NCBI RefSeq assembly: GCF_028502605.1
Contig: NC_079235.1
Coordinates: 1,674,001-1,738,000 of the forward strand
Reading direction: 5' to 3'
DNA from: Trichoderma breve
Lineage: Eukaryota; Ascomycota; Sordariomycetes; Hypocreales; Hypocreaceae
Length of the DNA: 64,000 bases
Part shown: piece by piece, positions 30,166 to 44,515 of the stretch
How positions within the stretch are numbered: position 1 is the stretch's first letter
How the letters are laid out: the number at the start of each line of letters is the position of its first letter
Position numbers and translations under genes: made by a program
Notes under the pieces: model-generated
Seen by the model: only the letters and a program-made list of their open reading frames with translations
Told to the model about the DNA's origin: nothing
Database searches by the model: none

Positions 30166-30170
30166 TTAAA

Positions 30171-30910
30171 TATAAAAAATAAATTATTTAACTAAAATTA
30201 AAATTATAAATTATTATTAAACTTTTATTTAATAATTATTAATTAATAATTTAGTTAATTTATATTTTTTTATAATTAATTTAAATTATTATTTTTTTTT
30301 ATTTATTTTTTAAATTTTAATAAACTTTTTTTATAATATTAATAATATTATTATTATAAGTTTTTATAATAATAATTATTATTTTAACTATAGTTATAAT
30401 TAATTTCTTATTACTTTTAGTTATTATAATTATTTATATTATTAAAAAAGTTTATTATTTTTAAATAAAGTATATTATTTTTTTAAATAGTTTTTTATAT
30501 TATATATATAATTTATTTTTAAAGATTATTATTATTTTTTATAACTTAATAAAAAAATTAAGTTTTTTTAATTTAGTTAAGTTATTAAATTATAAATTAT
30601 AAACTTAAAGTATAATTATATTATATTTAAATTTTATTATTTAAGTTTTTTTATATATATATTAATTATATTATATTTAAACTTTATTATTTAAATTATT
30701 TTATATATATATTTTAAATTTAATTTTAAACCTTAATATAATAATTATTATACTTTATAACTTAAATTTTTAAAGTTTAATTTAATTAATTATAATTAAT
30801 TAAATTAAGCTATAAATTAATTTTAAATTTTAAACTAAAGGCTAAAGTATAGCTTTTTTTAATTTAATTATTATAGCTTTATTAACTTTTTTAATAATAA
30901 ATATAACTTT
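30171..30910 (+). repeat. RepA family, full copy 1 (740 bp)
   Basis: Starts with TATAAAAAATAAATTA and ends with ATAATAAATATAACTTT. It carries the family's internal landmark, a TATTATTATAAG / TTATAATAATAATTATTA quasi-palindrome. It is followed without a gap by a second copy, giving a 740-bp tandem period. Confidence 0.75.
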
Positions 30911-31640
30911 TATAAAAAATAAATTACTTAATTAAAATTAAAATAATAAATTATTATTAAATTTTTATTTAGTAATTATTAATTAATAATAACTTAATTA
31001 ATTTTTTTTTTATAATTAATTAAAGTTATTTTTTTTATTTTTTTATTTTTTAAACTTTAGTAAATATTTTTTATAATATTAATAATATTTTTATTATAAA
31101 TTTTTATAATAATTATTATTATTTTAATTATAATTATAATTAATTTTTTATTATTTTTAATTATTATAATTATTTATAATAAATATATATTAATTATTAA
31201 GTTATTTTATAATTATTAAAAAATTTTATTATTTATATAATATATTATTTTATTAAATAGTTTTTTAATTTTAAAAATATTATATATATAATTTATTTTT
31301 AAAAATTTTTATTATTTTTTATAATTTAATAAAAAAATATTTATTTAATTTAATTAAATTATTAAATTATAAATTATAATATTTAAAATATAATAATTAT
31401 ATTATATTTAAACTTTATAATTTAAGTTATTTTATATATATATTTTAAATTTAATTTTAAAATTTAATTAATTATATTTTATAATTTAAATTTTTAAAAT
31501 TAAATTTAATTAAGTATAATTAATTAAGTTAAATTATAAATTAATTTTAAATTTTAAACTAAAGGTTAAAATATAATTTTTCTTTAATTTAATTATTACA
31601 ATTTTATTAATTTTTTTAATAATAAATATAATTTCTTTAT
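30911..31640 (+). repeat. RepA family, full copy 2, tandem to copy 1
   Basis: Same start, same internal blocks and same 3' end as the copy at 30171, in direct tandem. The join TAACTTTTATAAAAAATAAA shows that the two copies share a seamless boundary. Confidence 0.75.
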
Positions 31641-32181
31641 ATTTTATTTATATATTTTTATTAATATATTTTTTATTTTATAATAATTATTATATTATAT
31701 TAGTTAAATTTTTTAATATATATAAATATAAATTTAAAAATAATTTAATTATTATTATAAATAAAAAAAATAAAATATAAATAAATTATTTTACTTTAAT
31801 TCTAAATTATTATAATAAAGTTTTTTTAATAATTTTTAAGTTTTTAAAAAAATATAAAAAATTAAAAAAAAATATAAAATTAACTTTAATAATTAAAAAA
31901 TAAATTAACTTAAATTAAATTATAGTAAAAGTAATTAATTAAATTTATATATTTTATTATTAATACTTAAATATTAAATCTTTTTTAAAATTAATAATAA
32001 TAATAAAAAAAAATATTAAAAAAAATTTTTTTTTTAAATTTAATATATAATAATTATATAATAAATATAATAAAAAAAAATAATTTTTAATAATGTTTTA
32101 ATAATATATTTTACTTAATTATAAAAATATAATTTAACTTTTATAAATTTTTTTAAAATAAAAAAAATTTATTTAAATCTA

Positions 32182-32338
<157 letters not shown>

Positions 32339-32374
32339 TTTAAAAAATAATATATAATAATAATTATATAAAAG

Positions 32375-33010
32375 TTATATTTATTATTAAAAAAATTAAT
32401 AAAACTATAATAATTAAATTAAAAAAAATTATATTTTAATTTTTAATTTAAAATCTAAAATTAATTTATAACTTAACTTAATAAATTATAATTAATTAAA
32501 TTAAATTAGAAAATTTAAATAATAAAATATAATTATTAATTAAAGTTTAAAATTAAATTTAAAATATATAAAATAACTTAAATAATAAAGTTTAAATATA
32601 ATATAAACTTTAAGTTTTATAATATATAATTTTATATTTTAATTAAATTAAATAAATATTTTTTTTTATTAAATTATAAAAAATAATAATAATTTTTAAA
32701 AATAAATTATATATATAATATCTTTAAAATTAAAAAACTATATAATAAAATAATATATTTATTTATTCTTAATTAAAAAAAAATAATTATAATAATTATA
32801 ATAATTATAATTTAATTATAATAGTAAAATAATTAAATAAATAATTAAATTTATAATTAATAAAATTATAAATTTATAATTAAAAACTTTAAAATATATA
32901 TATATATACATAAAGTAAATTAATTAAAAAATATTAAAAATCTTAAGTAAAGTAAAAATATTAAAAAAATTAATAAAGTAATTTATTAAAAATATATATA
33001 AAAGTTTTTT
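32375..33010 (-). repeat. RepA family, inverted variant copy
   Basis: Reverse-strand RepA 3' half, then a variant 5' part (blocks TTATAATTAAAAACTTTAAA and AAAAATCTTAAGTAAAGTAA) that is also found in the inverted copy at 45,339. Confidence 0.6.
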
Positions 33011-34542
33011 AATAATTAAATTTACTTAAATAATTTAATTTTTATATTTAGGAAAAAAAATAATATTATAAACTTTAACTTTCTTAATATAAAAAATTTA
33101 AATATATTTAAATTTAATTTTTTTTATATTAAAATAAATAAAAATAATAAAAATTTATTTTTATTAAATATTATTAATATATATATAAATATAATAAATT
33201 TAAATTTAAAAAGAAATAAAAAATTTAAATTTTTATAATTAAAAAAATAATAAATAATATATATATAAATATAATAAAATAATTAAAGTAATAATAATAA
33301 AATTATATTTTTTTATTATTAATATTTTATAAAATATATTATATTAATAATTAATAATAGTATTTTATGTTTTATAACTTTTTTTTAAATAATATATTTT
33401 TATATAATATATAAATAACTTAATATAATAATTTAAAACTTAAATTAAATTATTTAAATATTATAAAAATTATAAAAATTATACTTTTTTTAAAAAAAAT
33501 TAATAAAACTATAATAATTAAATTAAAGAAAAATTATATTTTAGTTTTTAATTATAATAATTATATATTCTTTTTAAAGTTTAAAACTTAAAGCTTAAAT
33601 TAAATTATTTAAATTTTATAAATTATATATTTTTTTAAATTTAATTTAAAACTTAAATTAAATTATTTTAATTTTATAATAAATTATATAAAATTTTTAA
33701 TTTTTATATATAATTTTATTTATAATTTTTAATTATAATTAATAATTTTTATTTTAATTATAATTTAATTTTTATTAATTTTTATATTTTTTAATTATAA
33801 TTAAAATTATAAAAAATTTAAAATATTTTTTTATATATTAAAAAATAATTAAGTTTTTAATAATATATTTTTATAAATTTAAAATATAAAAAATTATAAA
33901 ACAATTTATTATTATTATTATTATTATTTTATTAATTAAAATAAAAAAAATATTATTAAAAAAAACTTATAAAAAATATAAATAAAAAAATTAAATTATT
34001 TATTTATTATCTTAATTATAAAATAAATTTAAACTTTTTTTTTAAATTTTAAATATAATTAAATTATAATATAATTATAATTTAATTAAATATTTTTTTA
34101 TTTTTTTTATAATTTTAAAAAAATATTAATATAATTTAAATTTTAATTAATTATTTAATTTTATTAAAATTTAATTTTAAAATTTTTTATTAATTAATTA
34201 ATTAATTACTTAGGAAATTAATAAAAATATACTTAAATTAATATATATAATTATATATAATATTTAATTTTATTAATATAAATAAAATTTAAAGTTTTTT
34301 AATTATAATATTATTTATAAAATTATATAATTATATATATATATATATATATTTTAAATATAATATTTAATTTAAGTTATTTAAGTATTATTATTATTAT
34401 ATAATTATATATTTTCTTTAATTATAAAACTTAATTTAAGTAATTTAAATATTATAATAATATATAATTATATATAATTTTTTTAATTATAATACTTAAA
34501 TTAAATTATTTAAGAATTATAATAATTATAATTTTTCCTAAG

Positions 34543-35115
34543 TATAAAAAATAAATTCTTTAAAAAAATCTAATTATAAAAAAACCTTTATATTACTTTA
34601 TTAATTTTTTTAATTAATTTAATTTATATTTTACTTTACTTAGCTTTAGTTTTTTTTTTAAAAAAAAACTTTTAATTATAAATTTATAATTTTATTAATT
34701 ATAAATTTAATTATTTATTTAATTATTTTATTATTATAATATATTATTTTATTATATAATCTTTTATATTATATACTAAATTTATTTTTAAAAATTATTA
34801 TAATTATTTATAATTTAATAAAAAAATATAATAAATATATTTAATTTAATTAAGTTATTAAATTATAAATTGTAAAGCTTAAAATATAATAATTATATTA
34901 TATTTAAATTTTATTATTTAAATTATTTTATATACTTTAAGTTTAATTTTAAATATTAATTAATTATATTTTATAATTTAAATTTTTAAAATTTAATTTA
35001 ATTAATCATAATTAATTAAGTTAAGTTATAAATTAATTTTAAATTTTAAATTAAAAATTAAAATATAATTTTTCTTTAACTTTATCATTATAATTTTATT
35101 AATTTTTTTAATAAT
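34543..35115 (+). repeat. RepA family, forward variant copy
   Basis: Starts with CTAAGTATAAAAAATAAATT, then the variant 5' part, and ends with the common RepA 3' half (TTAATTTTTTTAATAATAAA). Confidence 0.6.
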
Positions 35116-35269
35116 AAAATAATATATTATAATAATTATAATTTAATTATAATAATAAAATAATTAAATAAATAATTAAATTTAAAAGTTTTTTTAAATA
35201 AATTTTTATAATAAATAAAAGTAAATTTATTTAATTAATAAAATTAAAAATATTTTTATATAAAAAATA

Positions 35270-35650
35270 TATATATTATATTATAATATAAAAACTTAGT
35301 TTTTTATTAATATATTATAAAGTAATTTAATAAAAAAATATATAATTAAAATAATTAAATAATAAAACTTTTACTTTAATTACTTTACTATTATTAAATT
35401 AAATTAAATTAAAGTAAAAAAACTTAATTATTTAATTTTATAAAATTAAGTAATTAAAATAAAAAAATATAATTAAGTATTTTATAAAAATATAATATTA
35501 ATATTTTTATTATTTTATTAAATATTTTATATATGATAATAATTATATATATATTTAACTTTATAATTAAAGTTAATATTTTAATTATTAAATTAAATAT
35601 AATATTTAATATTAAGTTTTTATTAAAAAAAATAATAAAAATTATAAAAA
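35270..35650 (-). repeat. RepC, inverted partner of 61,380-61,730
   Basis: Its reverse complement shares long blocks with 61,380-61,730, for example TAATATTATATTTTTATAAA followed by ATACTTAATT, and CTTAATATTAAATATTATAT. The two are therefore an inverted pair about 26 kb apart. Confidence 0.6.
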
Positions 35651-35732
35651 ATAAAATAATAAAAATATATATATAAATTAAAGTTATTTATAAATAATAA
35701 AAACTATAATATATTATATTATAATATAAAAA

Positions 35733-36510
35733 TTATATTTATTATTAAAAGAATTAATAAAATTATAATAACTAAGTTAAAAGAAACTATATTTTAATTT
35801 TTAATTTAAAATTTAAAATTAATTTATAACTTAACTTAATTAATTATAATTTAATTAAATTAAATTTTAAAAATATAAATTATAAAATATAATTAATATT
35901 ATATTAAAGTTTAAAATTAAACTAAAAATATATATATAAAATAACTTAAATAATAAAGTTTAAATATAATATAATTAATATATAAAAAAACTTAAATAAT
36001 AAAATTTAAATATAATATAATTAACTTTAAGTTTATAATTTATAATTTAATAACTTAATTAAATTAAATTAATCTTTTTTTATTAAATTATAAAAAAGAT
36101 TTATAGTTTTTAAAAATAAATTATATATATAATATAAAAAGCTATTTAATAAAATAATATATTATAAAAGTAATAAATTTTTTTTAATAATTATTATAAA
36201 ATAAATTAATAATTAATATATATTTATTATAAATAATTATAATAATTAAAAATAATAAAAAATTAATTATAATTATAATTAAAATAATAATTATTATTAT
36301 AAAAATTTATAATAAAAATATTATTAATATTATAAAAAAAATTTACTAAATTTTAAAAAAATAAAAAAAATAAAAAATAAATAATTTAAATTAATTATAA
36401 AAAAAATATAAATTAACTATGTTATTATTAATTAATAATTATTAAATAAAAGTTTTATAATAATTTATTACTTTAATTTTAAGTTAATAATTTATTATTT
36501 ATATATAAAA
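35733..36510 (-). repeat. RepA family, inverted near-full copy
   Basis: Reads the whole RepA consensus on the minus strand, from its 3' end (TATATTTATTATTAAAAGAA) back to the 5' start region near 36,500. Confidence 0.7.
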
Positions 36511-38356
36511 AAAATATAAATAATATAATAAAATAATATAATATAATATAATAAAATAAAAAAATAAAATAATAAAATAAAATAATAAAATAAAATAATA
36601 TAATTAATAAATAAATAATTTATATTTTAATAAATAAAAAAATACTTTTTTTTATTATTAATATTAATTTTTTAAAAAAAAATCTTTATTAAAATTTAAT
36701 AAATTATTATTTATTTATTAATTATTAATAAATAATAAAGTAATTTTTATTATAAAATAATTAATTAAATTTTTTTTAAAAAAATATTAATAAAATAAAG
36801 AAATTTTATATTAATAAAAATAAATAATAAAAAATATTTATTAATTAAATAATAAATTAAATAAAATAATTATAATAAAATAAAAAATATTATTTTATAA
36901 TTTTATTTTTTAACTTTATAAAAATATATAATTTATTTATATAATATTTTTATTAATTTTATTATTAATAAGTTTATTATTTTTATTAATAAATTATTAT
37001 TAATAATAAATACTTTTATTTTATTTTCTTTAGTTTATAAAAGTAAAATATAAAAAATAATAAATAATAAATAATAAAAAATATTTTTTTTATTTTTTTT
37101 AAAGCTTTAATAAAATAAATTAGTATTAATTAATAATTTTATTTATAATTAATTAAATTAAAAAATACTTTTTAATTTAATTTAATTAAATTTTATAATT
37201 TATATAAAAACTTAATAATAAATAATTTAATAAAAATAAATTAATAAATAAAAATATAAAACATAAATAAAAAAATTTACTAAATTAAAATTTTTATTTT
37301 TTTCTAAAATAATCTTTATATAAATTCTTTAATTTATTATATAAATTATAAATATATAATAATATAATAAAAATTTTAATATAAAGTTAATTTTATAATT
37401 TAATAAAAAATTTTAAAAAAATAAAAAATAGAATTTTTAATTTTTCTAAAGTTTTTTATTTAATATTAAAAAAAAATAATTATAAATAAATTAACTTTTT
37501 AAAATAAAATTATAAAATAATAATATATAATTTTTTAAATTTTATATTAATTATTTTATTATAATAATAAAATAAAGGTTTTCTTAAATTAATAAAAATA
37601 TTAAATATATATTATATTAAATTTTATTAATTTAGATTATTTATAAAAATTAATTATTAATAAATAAGTAAATAAATAAATAAAGAAAATTAAATAATAA
37701 ATAAATACCTAAAGTAATTTTTTTTATTATAAAATATAAATTTTTATTTTTATTTTTAATATTTTATTACTTAATAAAATACTAAGTTTTTAAATATATT
37801 TAATTAATAAAATAATTTACTATAATTAATTTATTAATTTTAAAAATAATAAATAAAGAAATAATAAATATATAATAATAAATAAATAATATAATTAAAA
37901 ATAAAAAATATATTATTAAAAAAATGTTTTTTTTTATATTATTATTATTATTATTATTATTTATATAATTAAATAATAATAAATTAAAAAAATAAAAAAT
38001 ATATAATTTTTTAATATATTTTATATAATTAAATTAATAATATATATTATATATTTAATATTATTAATAAATTCTTTATTTATAGTTTTTTTATTAACTT
38101 TTTAAAAAGAAATTATAAATATATTAGTATTATAAATATTATTTTATATAATACTAAAATTATTAAAATATATATTAATTAACTTTAGTTTATTACTTTA
38201 GCTTATTAAAAAAAATTATTTACTTACATTTATAACTTAAATTAATTTTTATTTAATTCATTATTATTTCTTTTACTAAATTAATATTTTTATTTTTAAT
38301 AATTTTACTTAATAATTTAATTATAATTTTTATTATATTTATAATTTTTTTATAAT

Positions 38357-38540
38357 ATTAATTTATAAATTAAAAATTAATTTTTATTAATTTTAATATT
38401 ATTTAATTTTTTTAATAATAATATTAATATTAATAATTTTTTTAAAATATTAATTTATAAATTAAAAATTAATTTTTATTAATTTTAATATTATTTAATT
38501 TTTTTAATAATAATATTAATATTAATAATTTTTTTAAATT
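38357..38540 (+). repeat. 92-bp tandem duplication
   Basis: Units 38357-38448 and 38449-38540 are identical by eye except at the last bases. Such identity inside heavily mutated DNA means the duplication is younger than the mutation. Confidence 0.9.
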
Positions 38541-38952
38541 ATAAAGCTTTATAAAATATATTAAAGTAGTTTTTTTTTAAATAGCTTAATTAATTTATTT
38601 ATTATTATTTAATTTATAAAAATATATTTTAATTTAATTCTTTTAATTTTTATTTTTTTATAAATAAAATAATAATATATTTTTATTTCTTTTAAACTTT
38701 TATAATTTATTAAGTTTTTTATTAATATTATTATACTTTAATTATTAAAATAAATAATTATTATATTTAATAAAAACTTTATTATATTTTTTCTTTAAAA
38801 ATTATTTTATAATTTTTTTTAAAAAACTTTTATAATTAAATTATATATTTAATTATATAATTAAATAAAACTATTATAATTTAGTATTTTAATACTTAAT
38901 TAATTTTATTATTATTTATATTAAATATATATTTTAAATTTAATTTATATAT

Positions 38953-39455
38953 TATAATAGAATTTTAATAAAAACCTTTATAAACTATTATAAAAAGTAA
39001 TATTAACTTAAGTTACTAATATTAATAAATTTTTTTAATTTATTAACTTAATTAATAATTTTTTTAATTACTATTATAATTATATTAATAACCTAGGGGT
39101 TTTTTAAAAGTTATAAGTTTAAATTTAGTATAAAGTAATAGTAAAATTAACTTAGCTAAACTAAAGGCTTTTTTAAATTTTTTATATTAAGTTTATAAAA
39201 ATTAACTTAAGGGTTTATATTAGTTATATTATAAAGCTAATATACTAAAATAAAATATTTAATTAAGTTATTATACTTTATAACCTTTATTATAATTATT
39301 AAAAGCTAGCTAAAATAAAAAAAAAGTAATTATAATAGAATTTAATAAAAGCCTTTATAAACTATTATAAAAAGTAATATTAGCTTAAGCTATTAGTATT
39401 AATAGATTTTTTTAATTTATTAACTTAATTAGTATTTTTTTTAATTACTATTATA
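38953..39455 (+). mobile_element. TRIM-like miniature LTR element, 503 bp
   Basis: Two direct terminal repeats of exactly 126 bp (38953-39078 and 39330-39455) flank a 251-bp non-coding interior. Each repeat begins TATAATAG and ends CTATTATA, a perfect 8-bp inverted pair that reads as TG..CA after G-to-A/C-to-T decay. A purine run (AAAATAAAAAAAAAG) lies just before the right repeat, as a polypurine tract should. A 5-bp target duplication TATAT flanks the element (38948-38952 and 39456-39460). The repeats differ by about seven transitions, one transversion and two 1-bp indels. Confidence 0.8.
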
Positions 39456-40008
39456 TATATATTTAAATTATTAATTTAATTAAAATTACTATATTTTTTT
39501 AATAATTAAAAATTATTTTAAAATAAAAAATATAAGTTTTATATTTTTTATATATATTTTAAAATTTATTTTATAATTTACTTATATATTTTATTAAAGT
39601 TATTTATATATTAATTAATAATTAATATTATATAAATTAAATTTAAGTATATTTTAAATATTAAATATATTAATAATTTTATTATTAATTAATATTTTTT
39701 TTATTTACTTTAGTAATATTTATATATATTTTTAATTTTTTTTAATTTTATTTTTATTATTAAAATATATATTATTTTATAATTTATTATTTAAAATTAA
39801 TAAAAAAATATTTTAATATATTTTTATTAATTAAAAATAATTATATAAGTTATTTTATTATAATAAATATATATACTTTAATAATAATAATATAATTTTA
39901 AATTTATTATAAAAAACTTTTTATATAATATATTTTTTTAATTTAATAATTTAAAAAAGATTTTTATTAATTAATAATAAATTTTTAATATAAATTATTT
40001 TTTTTAAA

Positions 40009-40620
40009 TATAAAAAATAAATTACTTAATTAAAATTAAAAAAATAAATTATTATTAGACTTTTATTTAGTAATTATTAATTAATTTAGTTAATTTATAT
40101 TTTTTTTATAATTAATTTAAGTTATTTTTTTTTTATTTTTTTTATTTTAAGCTTTAGTAAAAAATTTTTATAATAATAATAATATTTTTATTATAAATTT
40201 TTATAATAATAATCATTATTTTAACTATAATTATAATTAGTCTTTTATTATTTTTAATTATTATAATTATTTATAATAAATATATATTAATTATTAATTT
40301 ATTTTATAATTATGAAAAATATTTATTATTTTTATAATATATTATTTTATTAAGTAATTGTTTAATTTTAAAAATATTATATATATAATTTATTTTTAAA
40401 GATTATTATTATTTTTTATATTTAATAAAAAAAAATATAATAAATTTATTTAATTTAATTAAGTTATTAAATTATAAATTATAAAACTTAAAGATTATTT
40501 TATATTTAAACTTTATTACTTAAGTTATTTTATATATATATTTTAAATTTAATTTTAAACTTTAATTAATTATATTTTATAATTTAAATTTTTAAAATTT
40601 AATTTTAAATTTTAAATTAA
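40009..40620 (+). repeat. RepA family, forward copy, 3'-truncated
   Basis: Starts TATAAAAAATAAATTACTTA and follows the consensus to about 40,620, then diverges before the usual 3' end. Confidence 0.65.
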
Positions 40621-41585
40621 TAAATATAAAAATTATTCCTAAATAAAATTTTTAACTATTTAAAGTTTAAATATTAAAGATTATAAAAATATTACTATTA
40701 GTTTTTAAATTAACTTTAATATATAAAGTTAAATTTAATAAAACTTTATTAAAGTTATTTTTTAAAATATTTTTAATATTTATTTAATTTATAATAATAT
40801 ATTTATTAATAAAAAAAATAATTAATATAAATAAATAAATAAAATAAAAATTATATAATAAAGTAAATAAAATAAATAAAATAATTTATTTATTATAATA
40901 ATTTAATAATTTATTAAATAAATTTAAAAAAATAATATTAAAAAATATATTATTTTTTAATAAAAAAATTAATATTTTATTAATAATATTTTTTTATTAA
41001 AATTAAATATAATTTTTAATTATTTATTTAAAATATTTAAAATAAATAATAAATTTTATATTAAAAAAATAATATTAGTTTTTAAATATTAAATTATTAA
41101 TAATAATTATAAAAGTTTATTTATAAAAAATTATTAAGTAAATAATTAATTAATAAATTAATTAACTTAAATAATTTTAAATAATTAAATATTTTAATTA
41201 ATATTTATATTATAATAATAATATTATAATTATTAAAAAAAATTAAATATTTTATTAAATTAATTAAAATAAAAAAATAATAATTTATTTTTTTTTTAAT
41301 TTTTTTTTTAATTTTTTATTATAAATTTTTTATAAATATTTTACTTAATAATATTAAGCTAAATTTAAAAATTAAAAACCTTTAATTAAAATTATAAATT
41401 TATACTTATAATTAAAAATAATTAATAAAAATAATAAAGTAAATAAAATAATAAATAAAATAATAATAAAATAATAAAATAAATATTTAATTTTATATAT
41501 TTAATTTTTATTTTTTTTATATTTATTTTGATAAATAATAAAGTCTTATTAAATAAATTATTTTTAAAAATATAAATTTTAAAAT

Positions 41586-41765
41586 TTTTATTTTTTTTTA
41601 ATTTAAATTTAAATTTTTATTTTTTTTTAATTTAAATTTAAATTTTTATTTTTTTTTAATTTAAATTTAAATTTTTATTTTTTTTTAATTTAAATTTAAA
41701 TTTTTATTTTTTTTTAATTTAAATTTAAATTTTTATTTTTTTTTAATTTAAATTTAAATTTTTTA
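41586..41765 (+). repeat. 29-bp minisatellite, six perfect units
   Basis: The unit ends with A and nine T after AATTTAAATTTAAATTTTT. The marker A recurs at 41590, 41619, 41648, 41677, 41706 and 41735, exactly 29 bp apart. The related RepB copy near 63,690 has only a single unit. Confidence 0.95.
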
Positions 41766-42044
41766 TAAATCAAACTATTAATAAAAATATTAATATTTTT
41801 TTATAATATATAAATATAAATTATTAAAAAGCTTAAAATTAAAATTATTTTAAATTAATAATAGTTTAAAATTTAAATTAGTAATTTTATAAACTTTTTT
41901 TTAAATTATTAATTTCTTTATATTTATAATTAAAATCTATTATAATATAATAGAAAATGATTATTATAATAAATAAAAATAAAAAAATATAAAAAAAAAT
42001 TTAATTATATAAAGAAATTTAATTTTATAATAATTAATAATAAT

Positions 42045-42123
42045 TATATAATAAAAATAAATTAAACTATAAGTTATATAATAAAAATAAATTAAACTAT
42101 AAGTTATATAATAAAAATAAATT
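42045..42123 (+). repeat. 30-bp tandem repeat, about 2.6 units
   Basis: ATTAAACTATAAGTTATATA plus ATAAAAATAA repeats with a 30-bp period at 42061 and 42091, and partially on each side. Confidence 0.9.
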
Positions 42124-44224
42124 CTTTAATAAATTTTATTTTATATATATATATATATATTTAACTTTAAATAATATTTAAAATTTTATTATTTAAATTA
42201 TAATTTTATTATAGCTTATATAATAAAAATAAAAATAGTTTTATAAAATATATATAATAATTATTATTATTCCTTAAATTAAGTTTATATAATTTATAAC
42301 TTTAATTAATTATTTTAATAATAAATATTTTTTTCTTTAAATATTTTTTTTTTAAATTTAAATAATACTTAAAATTTAATTATTTAATTTCTAGTTATAT
42401 TATAGTTTATATATTAAAAATAAAATTATATTTATAAAATATATATAATAAATATTATTATTTTATAGTTTATATTTATATAATATATTATAATAATATT
42501 AAAATATAAAATAATAAATTAATGAATTTAATAATTAAAAAAATACAAATTATTAATTAATTTTATAATTTTATTATATATTTATAATTAAAATAATTTT
42601 CCTAAAGTATTTAATAATAAAAAACTAAAAATTATAAAAATATATTTTAAATATTTAAAACTATAATACTTAATATAAAGTTATTTATTATTTAATATAT
42701 TAATATTAATTATTTCCTTAAAGTTTTTTATTAATAATATAAAATTATAATTATTTTAAAAAACTAAGTTTAGTTTTTTTTTAAAATAATTAATATAAAA
42801 AAATAATTAATATAATATAAGTTTTATATAATAATAATATTTAAAAATTAATTAAGTTTAATATTTAAATAAATATTTTTATATATAAAATAAATATATA
42901 AATTAAAAAAAAAATTTAATAATTAATTTATTAAATATAAAGTTTATTAAATTATATAAAATTTAAAATAAACTATAAAAATTAATTATTTAAAAATATT
43001 AATATTAATTATAAAGTTAATAATTTATAAAGTATTATTTATAATAATAATTACTTTAAATTTAAAAATTAAATAAATAAATATATAAATACTTTTTTTA
43101 TATAAAATAATTAAAAAAAATATTTATATTAAATAATTTATAAACTTTAATAATAATTTAAAAAAAAAATAAAAATTAAAAAAAGTTTTTTATAATTTAA
43201 AATAAATTTTATAAATAAAATATAAAACTTTTATTAATTTTTTTATAATATTTAATTTTTATATTATTTCCTTAAATAATAGATTTTATATTAAAAAAAT
43301 ATATTTATTATAATTTATATTAATAACTTATTTTTAATTAATAAAAATAAAAATAAAATTATAAATTTAAAAAAATATTTTATATTAAAAGCTTTCAATA
43401 ATTAACTTAGGATTATATTATTATTACTTAAAAATATAAATTTAATATAATAAACTAAATTATATAATAATTCTTAATTAATAAAATTATATATAAAAAT
43501 CTTTTATTAATTTAATTTATTAAATTATATATTTATACTTACTTTAATAATAAAAAAATAATTATAAAAAACTAAAAATAAATATTTTTATAATTAAAAT
43601 AAATAAATTAAAAATATTAATTAATAATAAAATTACTAATATATTTAATACTTAATATATACCTTAACTTAGTTTATATAATATAAATTATTAATTAATA
43701 TTTAAGTAACTTTAATAATATATATAAATAAATTATAAAATAAATATAAAAATATATATAAAATATATAAAATTTTTATTTTATATTTTAAAATAATTTA
43801 AAATTATTATAAAAATATAATAATATTAATTAAATTTTAAATTTATATTTTTTAATATTTTTTTTTAAAAAGTTAATAATAATATTATTATAATAATTAA
43901 CTTTAATTTTTTAAAAGTTTATATTTTTATATTTTTTTTTTAAATTTAAAAATATAATAATAATTAATATTAATTAATAATAATTAATAATAATATTTAT
44001 TTATAAATAATTATTTTTTTTATAAAAGTTTATAATATTTTTATTATTTTAATAATAAAAATAAAAGTTAAATATATTAATAATTAAAGTTAATTATATT
44101 TTATATTAAAAAAGATTTATAATATATTATAATTTAAAAATATATTATTAATTTTAAATATAAAAAATAATAAATAATTTTTTAATAAAATAAAATTTTA
44201 TTTTTATTATTAAAATTATTATTT

Positions 44225-44515
44225 ATAATTTATAAATAAAACTTTAAAAGTTTTCTATAAATTATTATTAATAAAACTTTAAAAAATTTTTATAATTTAT
44301 AAATAAAATTTTAAAAATTTTATAATTTATAAATAAAACTTTAAAAAAATTTTATAATTTATAAATAATAAAGCTTTAAAAAATTTTTATAATTTATAAA
44401 TAATAAAACTTTAAAAACTTTTTATAAATTATAAATAAAATTTTAATTTAAAGATTTTATAATTTATAAATAAAACTTTATTTTAAAAATTTTATAATTT
44501 ATAAATAAAATTAAA
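44225..44515 (+). repeat. Imperfect AT minisatellite
   Basis: About eight degenerate units of 27-40 bp built on TTTATAATTTATAAATAAAA followed by an ACTTTAAAA-type block. An A-rich TAAAAAA tract follows at about 44,560-44,640. Confidence 0.8.

Larger units (their letters stand above)
41300..42130 (-). repeat. RepB, inverted partner of 63,420-64,000
   Basis: Its reverse complement follows 63,420-64,000 block by block: TTATTATATAACTTATAG, TTTTAAAATTTATATTTTTA, and TTAATTAAAGGTTTTTAATT. The two are an inverted pair about 22 kb apart; the right copy runs off the window. Confidence 0.65.

Noticed and set aside
41586..41765. CRISPR-like array
   Set aside because: The units are contiguous with no spacers, and the host is a eukaryote.
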